Notes: generated by a model from the sequence alone, not told the origin. Shown: positions 7,805 through 17,976, counted from the stretch's first letter. The stretch is DNA of 64,000 nt from Janthinobacterium aquaticum (GCF_009208565.1 NZ_WFLK01000004.1:372001-436000); one strand, 5' to 3'. Program-made: numbers and translations.

Positions 7805-10705
7805 TTAAGCGAAGCGGCGTTTCTCGCCCGCACCGAACAAATTGCTGACGCAGCGGCCGCACAGGGTCGGGTGGGCGGCATCGCTGCCCACATCGCTGCG
7901 GTAGTGCCAGCAGCGCTCGCACTTCGCTGCCGTCGAGGCGGCAACCACCACTTCTTCAGCCGCTTCATCGGCCACTTCGGTCACGCTGGCCTGCGAGGTG
8001 ATAAACACGAACTTCAGGTCATCGCCCAAAGATTCCAGCAGCTTGTACTTCATCGGTGCGGCCTTGATGGTCAGTTCGGCCTGCAGCGACGAGCCGATCG
8101 CGCCCGAAGTGCGCAGGTCCTCGAGCTGCTTGGTCACATCGGTGCGCACGGCGCGCAAGGCCGTGTATTTTTCCAGCAGCGCTTCAGCATCGGCCACCGC
8201 CGGCAGCTGCCACCAGGTTTGCGTGAAGATGGTCTCGTCGCTGGCGCTGTAGGCTTCCGGGCCGGCAAAGATGGCCCACGCTTCTTCGGCGGTAAATGAC
8301 AGGGCAGGGGCCATCAGGCGCAGCAGGCTTTGCGTGATATGCCACAGCGCTGTCTGCGCCGAGCGGCGCGCCGTCGAGGTCAGGCCGGTGGTGTACAGGC
8401 GGTCCTTCAGGATGTCGAGGTAGAAGCCACCCAGGTCTTCCGAGCAGTAGGTCTGCAGCTTCGACACCACCGGATGGAATTCGTAGCGCGCATAGTTGTT
8501 CTCGATCTGCTGCTGCAGCGAGGCCATGTTGGCGATCGCATAGCGGTCGATCTCGAACAGCTCTTCGATGGCGACTGCGTCGGTTGCCGGATTGAAGTCC
8601 GAGGTATTGGCCAGCAGGAAGCGCAGCGTATTGCGGATGCGGCGATACGATTCGGTCACGCGTTTGAGAATCTCGTCGGAGATCGACAGCTCGCCCGTGT
8701 AATCGGTCGAAGCGATCCACAGGCGCAGGATATCGGCGCCGAGCGTGTCGGAGATCTTTTGCGGCGCCAGCGTATTGCCCAGCGACTTGGACATTTTCTT
8801 GCCTTCGCCGTCAACCGTGAAGCCGTGCGTCAGCAGCGCCTTGTACGGTGGACGGCCGTTCAGCATCGACGACACCAGCAGGGACGAGTGGAACCAGCCG
8901 CGATGCTGGTCCGAGCCTTCCAGGTACAGGTCGGCCGGGAAGGCCAGCTGCGTCGAATGCGAGCCGTGGCCTTGCGGGCCGCCCAGCACGGTCTGGTGGG
9001 TGGCGCCCGAATCGAACCAGACGTCGAGCGTGTCTTTGTTCTTGGCGTAGATCGCCGCTTCCTCGCCGATCAGATCAGCCAGATCCAGCGACTGCCATGC
9101 CTCGATGCCGCTCTTTTCGATCAGCTTTGCTACCTGTTCCAGCAGTTCCGGCGTGCGCGGATGCAGTTCGCCCGTTTCCTTGTGCACGATAAAGGCCATC
9201 GGCACGCCCCACTGGCGCTGGCGCGACAGGGTCCAGTCGGGACGGTTGGCGATCATGCCGTGCAGGCGCGCCTGGCCCCAGTCCGGGAAGAACTCGGTGT
9301 CGGCGATGCCTTGCAATGCGGTCTCGCGCAGGGTGGCGCCGCCGTCTTTCGGCGTCACATCCATGCCGGCAAACCACTGCGAGGTGGCGCGGTAGATGAT
9401 CGGCGTTTTATGGCGCCAGCAGTGCATATAGCTGTGGTCGAACATCTTCACTTCAAACAGCGCGCCCGCTTCCTTCAGGGCGTTGCAGATCGGTTTCGAC
9501 GCTTCCCAGATGGTCATGCCGCCAAACAGCGGCAACGTCGAGGCAAATTTGCCGTCGGCCATCACCGGCTTGATGATGTCGTCGTCCTTCATGCCGTGCG
9601 CCTTGCACGAGATAAAGTCGTCCAGGCCATAGGCCGGCGCCGAGTGCACCACGCCGGTACCGCTTTCGGTGGTCACGTAGTCGGCCAGGAACAAAGGCGA
9701 CAGGCGGTCGTAAAAGGCGTCGCTGGCATGCAGCGGATGGCGGAAGTTGATGCCGCCCAGCGCTGCGCCGTCGCAGGTGGCAATGGTGGTGCCTTCAAGC
9801 TTGAAGCGCGCCAGGCTGGCCACCACCAGGTCCTGCGCCAGGATCAGCAGTAGCGGCTGGCCATCGCGCTCGGCTTGTACCAGTGCGTATTTGACTTCCG
9901 GATTGACGTTCAGCGCCTGGTTCGACGGGATGGTCCACGGGGTGGTGGTCCAGATCACGATAAAGCCGTTATTGGTCGGCAGCGATGGCAGGCCAAAGGC
10001 GGCCGCCACTTTTTCCGGCTCGGCAAACGGGAAGCCCACGTCGATCGACGGATCGCGTTTTTCCGCGTATTCCACTTCCGCCTCGGCCAGCGCCGACTGG
10101 CAGTCGAAGCACCAGTTGACCGGTTTCAGGCCGCGGTAGACATAGCCTTTTTCCAGCAGCTTGCCCAGCGCGCGCAGTTCGTCAGCCTCGTTGCCATGGG
10201 CCATGGTCAGGTAGGGATTGTCCCACTCGCCCAGCACGCCCAGGCGGATAAAGTCCTTCTTCTGGCGCTCGACCTGCACATTGGCGTAGGCGCGCGCCTT
10301 TTCCAGCACTTCGGCGGTTGGCAGATTCTTGCCGTACAGTTTTTCGATCTGGATTTCGATCGGCATGCCGTGGCAGTCCCAGCCAGGGACGTAAGGTGCG
10401 TCAAAGCCCGACAGCGAGCGCGACTTGACGACCATGTCTTTCAGGATCTTGTTGACGGCGTGGCCCAGGTGGATATCGCCATTGGCGTACGGTGGGCCGT
10501 CATGCAGGATGAATTTCGGACGGCCGGCAGCGGCCTTGCGCACGCGCTCGTAGATTTTCTTGTCCTGCCATTGCTGTACCCATTGCGGCTCGCGCTTGGC
10601 CATGTCGCCGCGCATCGGGAAGGTGGTTTCGGTCATGTTGACCGGGTACTTGCTTTCAGGTTTCTTGTTCTGTTTTGGTGCCGCTGGCTTGTTTTGATCG
10701 GACAT
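7805..10705 (-). CDS. ileS: Isoleucyl-tRNA synthetase
   Basis: 966-aa class I aminoacyl-tRNA synthetase charging tRNA-Ile. The HIGH-type motif is in [16 protein letters not shown] near residue 75. The editing (CP1) domain follows, and the KMSKS loop appears as [10 protein letters not shown]. At the C-terminus a zinc ribbon (CERCWHYRS...CGRC) marks the bacterial-type enzyme. It is full length. It sits between ribF and lspA, the conserved betaproteobacterial order. Confidence 0.98.
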   Translation of the reverse strand: MSDQNKPAAPKQNKKPESKYPVNMTETTFPMRGDMAKREPQWVQQWQDKKIYERVRKAAAGRPKFILHDGPPYANGDIHLGHAVNKILKDMVVKSRSLSGFDAPYVPGWDCHGMPIEIQIEKLYGKNLPTAEVLEKARAYANVQVERQKKDFIRLGVLGEWDNPYLTMAHGNEADELRALGKLLEKGYVYRGLKPVNWCFDCQSALAEAEVEYAEKRDPSIDVGFPFAEPEKVAAAFGLPSLPTNNGFIVIWTTTPWTIPSNQALNVNPEVKYALVQAERDGQPLLLILAQDLVVASLARFKLEGTTIATCDGAALGGINFRHPLHASDAFYDRLSPLFLADYVTTESGTGVVHSAPAYGLDDFISCKAHGMKDDDIIKPVMADGKFASTLPLFGGMTIWEASKPICNALKEAGALFEVKMFDHSYMHCWRHKTPIIYRATSQWFAGMDVTPKDGGATLRETALQGIADTEFFPDWGQARLHGMIANRPDWTLSRQRQWGVPMAFIVHKETGELHPRTPELLEQVAKLIEKSGIEAWQSLDLADLIGEEAAIYAKNKDTLDVWFDSGATHQTVLGGPQGHGSHSTQLAFPADLYLEGSDQHRGWFHSSLLVSSMLNGRPPYKALLTHGFTVDGEGKKMSKSLGNTLAPQKISDTLGADILRLWIASTDYTGELSISDEILKRVTESYRRIRNTLRFLLANTSDFNPATDAVAIEELFEIDRYAIANMASLQQQIENNYARYEFHPVVSKLQTYCSEDLGGFYLDILKDRLYTTGLTSTARRSAQTALWHITQSLLRLMAPALSFTAEEAWAIFAGPEAYSASDETIFTQTWWQLPAVADAEALLEKYTALRAVRTDVTKQLEDLRTSGAIGSSLQAELTIKAAPMKYKLLESLGDDLKFVFITSQASVTEVADEAAEEVVVAASTAAKCERCWHYRSDVGSDAAHPTLCGRCVSNLFGAGEKRRFA

Positions 10706-10786
10706 AATCTTCTTTACTTGTATTGAATAAGGTGTGGCGGCAAGGATCAGGCGATCAAGGCCGCCCGGAGGCGGAGCTGGCCAGGA

Positions 10787-11758
10787 TCAAATTCGGTCGG
10801 TTGCCGTGACGGCGCCGCTGCGCTGCTGAAAATACGCGCGCGCCTGATTGGAATCGCGTTCGATGGCCGCCGTCAGGGTCGGCAGGTCATCGTACTTTTC
10901 TTCGTCGCGCAGCTTTTCCAGGAACTCCACGCGCACCAGCTTGCCGTAGCAGGACTGGGCAAAGTCGAACAGATGCACTTCAAGCAGGACGCGCCCGCTG
11001 TCGTCAACCGTCGGGCGCACGCCCAGGCTGGCCACGGCCGGCAACGGCTCTGGCGCCAGACCGTGCACCTGCACGATAAAGATGCCGGACAGGGCCGGGC
11101 GATGCGCCACGCGCAGGTTCAGGGTCGGAAAGCCCAGCGTGCGGCCCAGTTTCTGGCCGTGGATCACATGGCCGGAAATGGCATAGGCATGGCCCAGCAG
11201 CTGCTTGGCCAGCGCAAAGTCGCCGGCCGCCAGCGCCAGGCGTACGGCCGACGAGGAAATGCGGGTCGTGCCGTTCATGACGGTAGGCAGCGTTTCGACC
11301 TGGAAGCCGTATTGGCGGCCCGCTTCCTGCAGCATGGCCACGTCGCCGGCGCGCCGCGCGCCATAGCAGAAGTCGTCGCCCACCATCAGCCATTTCACGT
11401 GCAGCCCTTCGACCAGGACTTTTTCCGTGAATTCCTGCGGGGTCAAGGCGGCAAACTGGGCGCTGAAGTGCTCGACGATCACGCGGTCGATGCCGGCGTC
11501 GTCGAGCGACTGCAATTTGTCGCGCAGGTTGGCGATGCGCTGCGGCGCCTTCGACAGGTCGCCGGTGCGGCGGGCGAAGAATTCGCGCGGATGCGGCTCG
11601 AACGTCATCACCGCGGCCTCGACGCCAAGCTCGGTCGCTGCGCTGCGCACGCGCGCGAGCAGGGCCTGATGGCCGATATGGACACCGTCAAAATTGCCGA
11701 TGGTCAGCGCGCAGGGCGCGCGTGACGCGGCATTGGGAAGTCCGCGAAATACCTTCAT
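10787..11758 (-). CDS. ribF: Bifunctional riboflavin kinase / FAD synthetase
   Basis: 323-aa enzyme converting riboflavin to FMN and then FAD. The N-terminal FMN adenylyltransferase domain has IGNFDGVHIGHQALL. The C-terminal riboflavin kinase domain has GHVIHGQKLGRTLGFPTLNL. The ATG at 11758 gives the usual N-terminus. It is the first gene of the ribF-ileS-lspA-coaBC-dut run, with about 80 bp before ileS. A bidirectional terminator lies behind its start region (11862-11900). Confidence 0.97.
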   Translation of the reverse strand: MKVFRGLPNAASRAPCALTIGNFDGVHIGHQALLARVRSAATELGVEAAVMTFEPHPREFFARRTGDLSKAPQRIANLRDKLQSLDDAGIDRVIVEHFSAQFAALTPQEFTEKVLVEGLHVKWLMVGDDFCYGARRAGDVAMLQEAGRQYGFQVETLPTVMNGTTRISSSAVRLALAAGDFALAKQLLGHAYAISGHVIHGQKLGRTLGFPTLNLRVAHRPALSGIFIVQVHGLAPEPLPAVASLGVRPTVDDSGRVLLEVHLFDFAQSCYGKLVRVEFLEKLRDEEKYDDLPTLTAAIERDSNQARAYFQQRSGAVTATDRI

Positions 11759-11861
11759 GGGAATGGGATGAAAACTGTGCCAAAAGGGGGATTATACGGA
11801 CTGTTTCAACTATGCACACCCGGGCCGGTGGCATCGCTGCAAATTTCACTGCTGAAATGAC

Positions 11862-11900
11862 AAAAAAGCGTTGTCGGCAAGTCTGCCGGCAACGCTTTTT
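11862..11900. terminator. Bidirectional Rho-independent terminator
   Basis: AAAAAGCGTTGTCGGCA pairs with TGCCGGCAACGCTTTTT with one mismatch and a short loop. Both flanks are A/T-rich runs. It ends the TPR-protein transcript on the minus strand and isolates ribF from it. Confidence 0.88.
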
Positions 11901-11918
11901 CAGTCAGCTGATACTGGA

Positions 11919-13130
11919 TTACTTATTCATCAGTGTCCAGTAACGGGCCAGGTCAGCCGCGCCATCGGTACCCTTGACAGTTTTCAAGGTGGTGTTGGCG
12001 TTGGCTTTCTTGCCGGCGTGGATGTAAGCGATGCCCAGGTGCAGCTTGGCTTCTTCAGGATACTTGGCCGTGCCCAGCTTGACTGCATCGTTCATCAGCG
12101 CCAGGCCCTTGTCGGTCTGACCGTCGTAGACCAGTGCGAAGCCCAGTTTGCTCAGAGCGTCAGCGTCCTTGTTCTTGACGTATTCGGCTTCCGATTTGGC
12201 AGCGCCGGCTTTCAGGTCAGCCTGGGTTTTCAGGGCCAGATCTTTCAGACGCTGGTGACGCGCTGCATCGGCGCCGGTGCCCAGCACGCCTTTTTTGTAG
12301 CCCTGGTCGATAATCGACAGCGCTTCGCCAGGATTGCCGGCCTGCAGGGCCAGCTGGCTGATTTCCATGTATTCGGATGGCTTGGTAAACAGGCCGTTGG
12401 CCAGGCGCAGGCGCTGAACGTCCAGACCCAGGCGTTGCGAGAAGCCAGGCTTGCCCGATACGCGGTTCAGCAGATCAGCCCAGTAGCTCGACTTCGGATA
12501 GCTCGACGCCAGTTTTTCCAGCGTGGCCACGTAGCCGGCCTTGTCATTCTGTTTCAGCTGGATGTTGGCCAGCATCTGCAGGCTCGCTTCCGAGTTGCCG
12601 CCTTTGGCCTGCAGCTCTTTTGCCGCTTCGGCGTAGTTGCCGCTCGAATAGTAAGCCTGGATCAGGTAGTCGCGCGTCTGTGGATCTTCGCGGTCTTTCA
12701 GCGAGCGCTTGAACCAGGTAATCGCGTTTGGCCAGTCCTTGTTACGGTAGTACATGCCGGCCAGGCCTTGCGTGAATTTCGGTGCTTCGGCGGCGCTCAG
12801 GCGGCCGGAATTGATGACGGCTTCAAAAGCCTTGATGGCGGCGTTGTTATCGCCGGCGCCAGCAGCGGCCGAGGCGCGCACGCGTTCGATCTGGTAGCTT
12901 TCAAAGGCGGTCTTGTTGCCGACGGCGTCAGCTTCGCGCAGCTTGGCCAGTGCTTCCTTGTTTTTGCCGGCGCTCGTGAGTTTTTGCGCTTCTTGCAGTG
13001 GCTTGCCGACTTCGGCGCGCACGGTGTCGGCAGCATAGGCCAACGAGCCCAGACCGATGACAGGCGTTGCTGCGGTAAAACCGATTGCGGCCATGACGAG
13101 GCCGAGATGAGCGAGACGAAACTTGGACAT
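11919..13130 (-). CDS. Exported tetratricopeptide-repeat protein
   Basis: 403-aa protein with a cleavable signal peptide (hydrophobic core at about residues 8-33, cleavage near AYA-AD) and helical repeats of TPR type through most of its length. Examples are FTQGLAGMYYRNKDWPNAITWFKRSLK and the C-terminal LHLGIAYIHAGKKANANTTLK. It probably acts as a periplasmic protein-protein scaffold; no enzymatic motif is seen. It follows tonB-exbB-exbD-exbD on the same strand but is separated from exbD by a terminator (13147-13180), with no obvious promoter in the short gap. Expression by read-through is likely. A role with the TonB complex is inferred from position only. Confidence 0.8.
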   Translation of the reverse strand: MSKFRLAHLGLVMAAIGFTAATPVIGLGSLAYAADTVRAEVGKPLQEAQKLTSAGKNKEALAKLREADAVGNKTAFESYQIERVRASAAAGAGDNNAAIKAFEAVINSGRLSAAEAPKFTQGLAGMYYRNKDWPNAITWFKRSLKDREDPQTRDYLIQAYYSSGNYAEAAKELQAKGGNSEASLQMLANIQLKQNDKAGYVATLEKLASSYPKSSYWADLLNRVSGKPGFSQRLGLDVQRLRLANGLFTKPSEYMEISQLALQAGNPGEALSIIDQGYKKGVLGTGADAARHQRLKDLALKTQADLKAGAAKSEAEYVKNKDADALSKLGFALVYDGQTDKGLALMNDAVKLGTAKYPEEAKLHLGIAYIHAGKKANANTTLKTVKGTDGAADLARYWTLMNK

Positions 13131-13146
13131 AAGAAAGTCTTTCAGT

Positions 13147-13180
13147 AAAAAGCGAATAGGCAGGAAGTCCTGCCTATTCG
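13147..13180 (-). terminator. Rho-independent terminator after exbD2
   Basis: CGAATAGGCAGG at 13153-13164 pairs with CCTGCCTATTCG at 13169-13180 around a 4-nt loop. On the minus strand it is followed by CTTTTTAC. It stands between the second exbD and the TPR gene. Confidence 0.85.
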
Positions 13181-13207
13181 GATGTAAAGAGAACCTGATG
13201 GTACAGC

Positions 13208-13639
13208 TTACTGGAATTGCTCGTTTCCGACCAGACCGATTTTGGTCACGCCCAAACGCTGCGCCGTTGCCATGACACCGGCCACGACTTTGTATTCCAC
13301 CAGCTTGTTCGGACGCAGATGCACTTCCGGCTGGTCTGCTTGCGCAGCAACGTTGTTCAGCTTGGCTTCCAGTGCGGCACGGTCAGGAACGACCTGATTG
13401 TCCCACAAGATGGTACCGTCAAAATCGACATCGATCGTGACGACCACTGGTTCCGTTGTTGGCGGTGGCGGGGTGCCGACCGGCATGTTCAGGTTCACCG
13501 AGTGGTTTTGTTTAGGAATCGTAATGATCAACATGATAATCAGCACCAGCATCACGTCGATGAGGGGCGTCATATTCAGTTCCATCATTGGTTCCGGATC
13601 CGCGCCTGCTGCGCTTCCCGAACCGACATTCATACTCAT
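13208..13639 (-). CDS. exbD: ExbD/TolR-type proton-channel subunit (second copy)
   Basis: 143-aa inner-membrane protein of the TonB energising complex. A short cytoplasmic N-terminus is followed by one membrane helix with the proton-carrying aspartate (MTPLIDVMLVLIIMLIIT), then a periplasmic domain that starts with a proline run (GTPPPPTTEP). The ATG at 13639 is preceded by AAGGAAAC; a longer frame to 13693 adds no family residues. The second ExbD copy differs clearly from the first in its periplasmic part. About 105 bp with a GCCGGGCG/CGCCCGGC hairpin separates it from exbD1. Confidence 0.92.
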   Translation of the reverse strand: MSMNVGSGSAAGADPEPMMELNMTPLIDVMLVLIIMLIITIPKQNHSVNLNMPVGTPPPPTTEPVVVTIDVDFDGTILWDNQVVPDRAALEAKLNNVAAQADQPEVHLRPNKLVEYKVVAGVMATAQRLGVTKIGLVGNEQFQ

Positions 13640-13744
13640 AGTGTTTCCTTTAAGAAGTCCAACGAAGCGCCGGGCGATACTGCCGCCCGGCAAGCTTCTG
13701 ACCTTGTCGCCCCGTTGTTGCCAGGGCGCCGCAGTCAGTTGCTA

Positions 13745-14173
13745 TCAGCTCTTGTCAGGTGGTTCGGTGATGAAGCCAACCTTCTGGATGCCGGCGCGTT
13801 GGGTCGTGTAAATAACGCGGCCGATCGCTTCGTAACGTGCTTCCTGATCGCCACGAACGTGTACTTCCGGCTGCGGTACTTTCACTGCTTCAACTTTAAG
13901 ATAATCGAACAGTTCGTTCGTGTCTTTCAGTCTGGTCTGGCCCAGGTAAATCTCGCCATCCTTGTTAACAACGATGTTAACGTTCTGTGGCTTGGTTTGC
14001 AGGGCTTGGTTGGCCTCAATCGGCAGATCGATTTTCTGCAGCTTGAGAACAACCGGACTGGTGATCAAGAAAATGATCAGCAAAACCAACATGATGTCGA
14101 CGAGCGGCGTCGTGTTGATTTCTGACATTACCTGATCTTCATCTCCGCTGTCGGAGCCGACGGACATCGACAT
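13745..14173 (-). CDS. exbD: ExbD/TolR-type proton-channel subunit (first copy)
   Basis: 142-aa ExbD. The membrane helix carries the conserved aspartate in NTTPLVDIMLVLLIIFLIT, followed by a periplasmic domain (KIDLPIEANQALQT onward). It begins five bases after the exbB stop, so the two are co-translated. With ExbB it forms the proton channel that drives TonB. Two consecutive exbD genes recall the tonB-exbB-exbD1-exbD2 arrangement known from Xanthomonas. Confidence 0.93.
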   Translation of the reverse strand: MSMSVGSDSGDEDQVMSEINTTPLVDIMLVLLIIFLITSPVVLKLQKIDLPIEANQALQTKPQNVNIVVNKDGEIYLGQTRLKDTNELFDYLKVEAVKVPQPEVHVRGDQEARYEAIGRVIYTTQRAGIQKVGFITEPPDKS

Positions 14174-14178
14174 GATTC

Positions 14179-15105
14179 TTATCCGATCTTTTTAGCGCCG
14201 GCAGCACGGCCAGCTTCGCTGGTGGACATTGCGCCGGAAACCAGAACCGAGTGAACGTCGGCGCTGAACGAGCGGATGTCTTCCATAGCGGTTTTGTTAC
14301 GACGAACCAGCCAGTTGTAACCCAGAACGGCAGGAACAGCGACCAGCAGACCGAATGCGGTCATGATCAGTGCTTCACCAACTGGACCTGCCACTTTGTC
14401 GATCGATGCGTTACCGGTCATGCCGATAGCGGTCAGCGCGCCGTAAATACCCCAAACGGTACCGAACAGACCGATAAACGGTGCGGTTGAACCAACGGTT
14501 GCCAGGAACGACAGGCCATCTTGCAGACGCGACTGAACTTTGTCCGAAGCGCGCTGGATCGACATCGTCACCCAGGTCGACAGGTCGATTTGTTCCAGCA
14601 GGGCGCCGTCATGGTGAGCGGTAGCCTTGGTGCCCGATTCAGCGATGAAGCGGAATGGCGAGCCTTCTTCCAGCGTTGCCGAACCGGCAGCGATCGAAGG
14701 AGCTTTCCAGAACTTGGCAGCCGTTTCTTTGGCTTGCTTGAAGATCTTCATCTGGTCCAGCAGTTTGGTGATGATGATGTACCAGCTGCCGATCGACATG
14801 ATGGCCAGGATGATCAGGGTAGCGCGTGGTACGAAACCACCGTCCCACACAGCCGACAGGCCGAACGGGTTGTGGACTTCTTCGGTTTTGGCTGGAGCTG
14901 CTGCTTCTGCTGCTGGAGCGGCGGCATCGGCTGCTGGGGCTGCTGCGTCAGCTGCTGGTGCTGCTGGTGCGTCTGCCGCAGGGGCCGTGGCGGCTGCCGA
15001 TGCTGGCGCGTCAGCGTAAGCTGGCGCTGCTACCAGAGCGGTAGTAGCGGTAACGGACAACAGAACCGCGGCAAAAAATGCGGACAAACGGGTATTCTTA
15101 AACAT
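14179..15105 (-). CDS. exbB: MotA/TolQ/ExbB-family proton-channel protein with exported Ala/Pro-rich N-terminus
   Basis: 308-aa ExbB. It has a cleavable signal peptide (about residues 1-32), then an Ala/Pro-rich low-complexity linker made of repeats such as AAPAADAAAPAAEAA. The ExbB core follows with three membrane helices (TLIILAIMSIGSWYIIITKLL; TVGSTAPFIGLFGTVWGIYGAL; ALIMTAFGLLVAVPAVLGYN). GGAGGAA lies eight bases before the ATG. It partners the two ExbDs in energising TonB. A small stem-loop (GAGGCAG/CTGCCTC) lies between tonB and this gene and may set relative expression. Confidence 0.93.
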   Translation of the reverse strand: MFKNTRLSAFFAAVLLSVTATTALVAAPAYADAPASAAATAPAADAPAAPAADAAAPAADAAAPAAEAAAPAKTEEVHNPFGLSAVWDGGFVPRATLIILAIMSIGSWYIIITKLLDQMKIFKQAKETAAKFWKAPSIAAGSATLEEGSPFRFIAESGTKATAHHDGALLEQIDLSTWVTMSIQRASDKVQSRLQDGLSFLATVGSTAPFIGLFGTVWGIYGALTAIGMTGNASIDKVAGPVGEALIMTAFGLLVAVPAVLGYNWLVRRNKTAMEDIRSFSADVHSVLVSGAMSTSEAGRAAGAKKIG

Positions 15106-15188
15106 GCTTCCTCCAAAATTAAAAATAACAGATCGCTGAACGTGACGACAACGAAATCATAATGTGAGGCAGAAAACTGCCTCGGGTT

Positions 15189-15851
15189 TTAATCCAGCGA
15201 CCAAACGTATTGCATTTGCTGCCAGCCTTGCTCCGGCTTGCCGTCAACCGTGGCAGGCTTGAATGTGCAGCGGCTGATACCTGTTACCGCAGCTTTGTCC
15301 AGATCGCGGAAGCCACTCGACTTCACGATTTTAGAATCAGCAACTTTACCGTCGACACCAATCAGGAACGACAGCGTCACGACACCGGTTTCTTCATTGC
15401 GTTGCGACGATTTCGGGTAGGCCGGTTTTTCACAGACGCTGAAATCAACCACAGCCGCAGTACGTACCGATTTGGCTGGTCCAGGCGGCGCTGCTGGCGC
15501 AGGCTGTGCCGGCGGCGCTGGAGGTGTCAGCACATTGGTGGCTGGCTTCACCTGGGTGGTGTTGGCAATCACGTTCTGTGGTGGCGGCGGCTGCTGCACG
15601 TTCACCTCGACTGGCGGAATGAATGGCGGCGGTGGCGCCTTCATTTCTGGCGGCGGTGGTGGCGGTGGAAGATCCTTTGGTGGAGGCGGTTTGACTTCCT
15701 CGATAATCTTGGTTTCAACCGGGTCCATCATTTTGGTGACCAAGCGCTTGCCCAAGCCCGTCGCAATCCCGTAAGCCGCGAGAACGTGCAGCAGGACGAC
15801 GATCGTAATCCCTGTGTAGTTCTTCTGACTTTTCTCGTTCGAAAAATTCAT
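15189..15851 (-). CDS. tonB: TonB energy-transducing protein
   Basis: 220-aa TonB. An N-terminal membrane anchor (ITIVVLLHVLAAYGIATGL) is followed by a proline-rich periplasm-spanning segment (runs such as PPPPPPPEMKAPPPP). The C-terminal TonB domain (about residues 135-220) holds YPKSSQRNEETGVVTLSFLIG and KSSGFRDLDKAAV. It couples the proton motive force to outer-membrane receptors. The ATG at 15851 is chosen over a TTG at 15866 because GGAG precedes it. First gene of tonB-exbB-exbD1-exbD2; I see no clear Fur box in the upstream region. Confidence 0.95.
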   Translation of the reverse strand: MNFSNEKSQKNYTGITIVVLLHVLAAYGIATGLGKRLVTKMMDPVETKIIEEVKPPPPKDLPPPPPPPEMKAPPPPFIPPVEVNVQQPPPPQNVIANTTQVKPATNVLTPPAPPAQPAPAAPPGPAKSVRTAAVVDFSVCEKPAYPKSSQRNEETGVVTLSFLIGVDGKVADSKIVKSSGFRDLDKAAVTGISRCTFKPATVDGKPEQGWQQMQYVWSLD

Positions 15852-16374
15852 GCCTGCTTTCTCCAAATACCTTCACTTGTGTTGCAACTGAACCCCAAAA
15901 TGACGACACAAAGCTCCAGCCGTATCCGGGACGTCGCCGAATTATACATACGAATTCTTTATTTTACACAGATTTTTAACGCCTAAAACCGGTTAAATTT
16001 TTACCCCTTTTACGCTCCAAAATCGTACTTGCTTATGCCATCTTTGCACGCTTTCGGGCAGAAAAAAAGGCAGTCTTGTCGGATTTTTACCCCTCTTTCA
16101 ACTCACGGAGGCTAAGTTTATCGATGTCCCCATCCGGCGAAATTAAATTTCGTCATATGATCGATGCAAACTGTGAAATTTGGATAGAAATCTTTCTTTT
16201 TGGGAAAATATTGCGCTCCCAACAAGCCATTTTCATGTTGATACGCACCAAACCGGTGCGCTTGCCGACCCTTTACGGTGGCTGCGAAGCAAACGCCGAC
16301 GCGCAGCCGCTCTATCAGCCATATTAATTTACTATGCCGCCATACGGCGCACTTATGTTTTGCGCAGCGAAATT
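15852..16374. other. AT-rich intergenic region between tonB and spoVR
   Basis: About 520 bp with clearly lower GC than its neighbours. It holds the probable tonB promoter (15941-15968). Short open frames on both strands (for example 16076-16327 and 16118-16378) overlap each other and have no ribosome-binding site or recognisable family, so I call no gene here. Confidence 0.6.
15941..15968 (-). promoter_or_regulatory. Probable tonB promoter
   Basis: A perfect TATAAT (15941-15946, minus strand) with TGTAAA 16 bp upstream, a weak -35 match. It sits about 90 bp before the tonB start in AT-rich DNA. Confidence 0.45.
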
Positions 16375-17976
16375 TCATGGCCGGCCCGCCGGATCGTCGC
16401 GGCGATTACGCTTCTCGCGGCGGCAGTTGAGGCTGCCCAGCACGGTGCCCTGCGCGTCGACCGTATCCAGATGCACGTCGAAACCCCATAGCCGCGCCAC
16501 ATGCTTGAGCACTTCGTTGGCCTGCTGGTTGAGCGGGCGGCGCAGGAACTGCGTATGGCGCAAGGTCAGCGCGCGGTCGTCGCGGGTATTGACCGACCAG
16601 ACCTGGATATTCGGTTCACGGTTGCCCAGGTTGTACTGTTCGGCCAGTTGCTGGCGTACATAGCGGTAGCCCGCTTCGTCGTGGATGGCGGAGATGGCCA
16701 GCTTGTCGTTCTTGTCGTCGTCCAGCACGGCAAAGAAGTGAAACTCGCGGATCAGCCGCGGCGACAGGTACTGGGCGATAAAGCTTTCGTCCTTGAAATT
16801 GCGCATCGCAAAGTCCAGGCTCTTGCGCCAGTCGCTGCCGGCCAGGTCGGGAAACCAGGCCCGGTCCTCGTCGGTGGGATGCTCGCAGATGCGGCGGATA
16901 TCGCTCATCATGGCAAAACCCAGTGCATACGGATTGATGCCGCTGTAATAAGGACTGTCGACGGGCGGCTGGTAGACCACATTGGTATGACTTTTCAGAA
17001 ATTCCATCATGAAGCCGTCGCCCACCACGCCCTCGTCGTACAGCTGGTTCAATATCGTGTAGTGCCAGAACGTGGCCCAGCCTTCGTTCATGACCTGGGT
17101 CTGGCGCTGCGGATAGAAGTACTGCGAGATCTTGCGCACGATGCGCACCATCTCGCGCTGCCATGGTTCGAGCAGCGGCGCATATTTCTCGATAAAGTAC
17201 AGCAGGTTTTCTTCGGGTTCGGGCGGGAAGCGCGGCGCGCTGCGGCGCTGTTCCTCTTCTTCATCATCGTCGTCGCGGCGCGGCAGGGTGCGCCACAGCT
17301 GGTTGATCTGCGACTGCACGTATTCTTCGCGTTCTTTCTGGCGGGCATATTCCTTGGCCATCGACAGCTTGGCCGGGCGTTTGTAACGGTCTACGCCATA
17401 GTTCTGGATCGCGTGGCACGAGTCGAGCAACAGTTCGACCGCTTCGACGCCATGGCGCTGTTCGCAGTCGCTGATATAGTTCTTGGCAAACACCATGTAA
17501 TCAATAATGGCGTCGGCGTCGGTCCAGGCGCGAAACAGATAGTTGCCTTTGAAGAAGGAATTATGCCCGTACGCGGCATGCGCAATTACCAGCGACTGCA
17601 TGGTCAGGCTGTTTTCCTCCATTAAATAGGCGATGCAGGGGTTGGAGTTGATGACGATCTCGTAAGCCAGGCCCATCTGGCCGCGCTTGTAGCTTTTCTC
17701 GGTGGACAGAAAATGCTTGCCGAACGACCAGTGGTTATAGGACACCGGCATGCCGACCGAGGTATAGGCATCCATCATCTGCTCGGCGGTAATGATTTCC
17801 AGCTGGTTTGGATAAGTATCCAGGCCAAACTGCCGGGCGACGCGGGCGATTTCCTCGTGGATCTGCTCGATCAGCTCGAACGTCCATTCGGACTGCTCCG
17901 GCAGGGCGTTCGGATGGCGCACCCGCTCGAACGGCTCGCCCGGGGTATTGCTGGCACGGTCAAAGGCTGCACTCAT
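16375..17976 (-). CDS. SpoVR family protein (YcgB-like)
   Basis: 533-aa SpoVR/YcgB protein. The family is widespread and linked to stationary-phase and stress physiology, but its biochemical role is unknown. Characteristic segments are present: VSYNHWSFGKHFL, NPCIAYLMEENSLTMQSLVIAHAAYGHNSFFKGNYLF and NEGWATFWHYTI. An acidic stretch (DDDDEEEEQ) interrupts the middle. The start at 17976 shares one base with the stop of the yeaH-like gene (TAATG), so translation is coupled. Together with prkA and yeaH it forms a conserved three-gene unit. Confidence 0.95.
   Translation of the reverse strand: MSAAFDRASNTPGEPFERVRHPNALPEQSEWTFELIEQIHEEIARVARQFGLDTYPNQLEIITAEQMMDAYTSVGMPVSYNHWSFGKHFLSTEKSYKRGQMGLAYEIVINSNPCIAYLMEENSLTMQSLVIAHAAYGHNSFFKGNYLFRAWTDADAIIDYMVFAKNYISDCEQRHGVEAVELLLDSCHAIQNYGVDRYKRPAKLSMAKEYARQKEREEYVQSQINQLWRTLPRRDDDDEEEEQRRSAPRFPPEPEENLLYFIEKYAPLLEPWQREMVRIVRKISQYFYPQRQTQVMNEGWATFWHYTILNQLYDEGVVGDGFMMEFLKSHTNVVYQPPVDSPYYSGINPYALGFAMMSDIRRICEHPTDEDRAWFPDLAGSDWRKSLDFAMRNFKDESFIAQYLSPRLIREFHFFAVLDDDKNDKLAISAIHDEAGYRYVRQQLAEQYNLGNREPNIQVWSVNTRDDRALTLRHTQFLRRPLNQQANEVLKHVARLWGFDVHLDTVDAQGTVLGSLNCRREKRNRRDDPAGRP

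Noticed and set aside
15852-16374. Fur box upstream of tonB
   Set aside because: I looked for a GATAATGATAATCATTATC-like dyad and saw none, although TonB operons are often Fur-regulated.
16076-16378. Short overlapping open frames between tonB and spoVR
   Set aside because: Both strands offer similar frames without ribosome-binding sites or protein-like composition.
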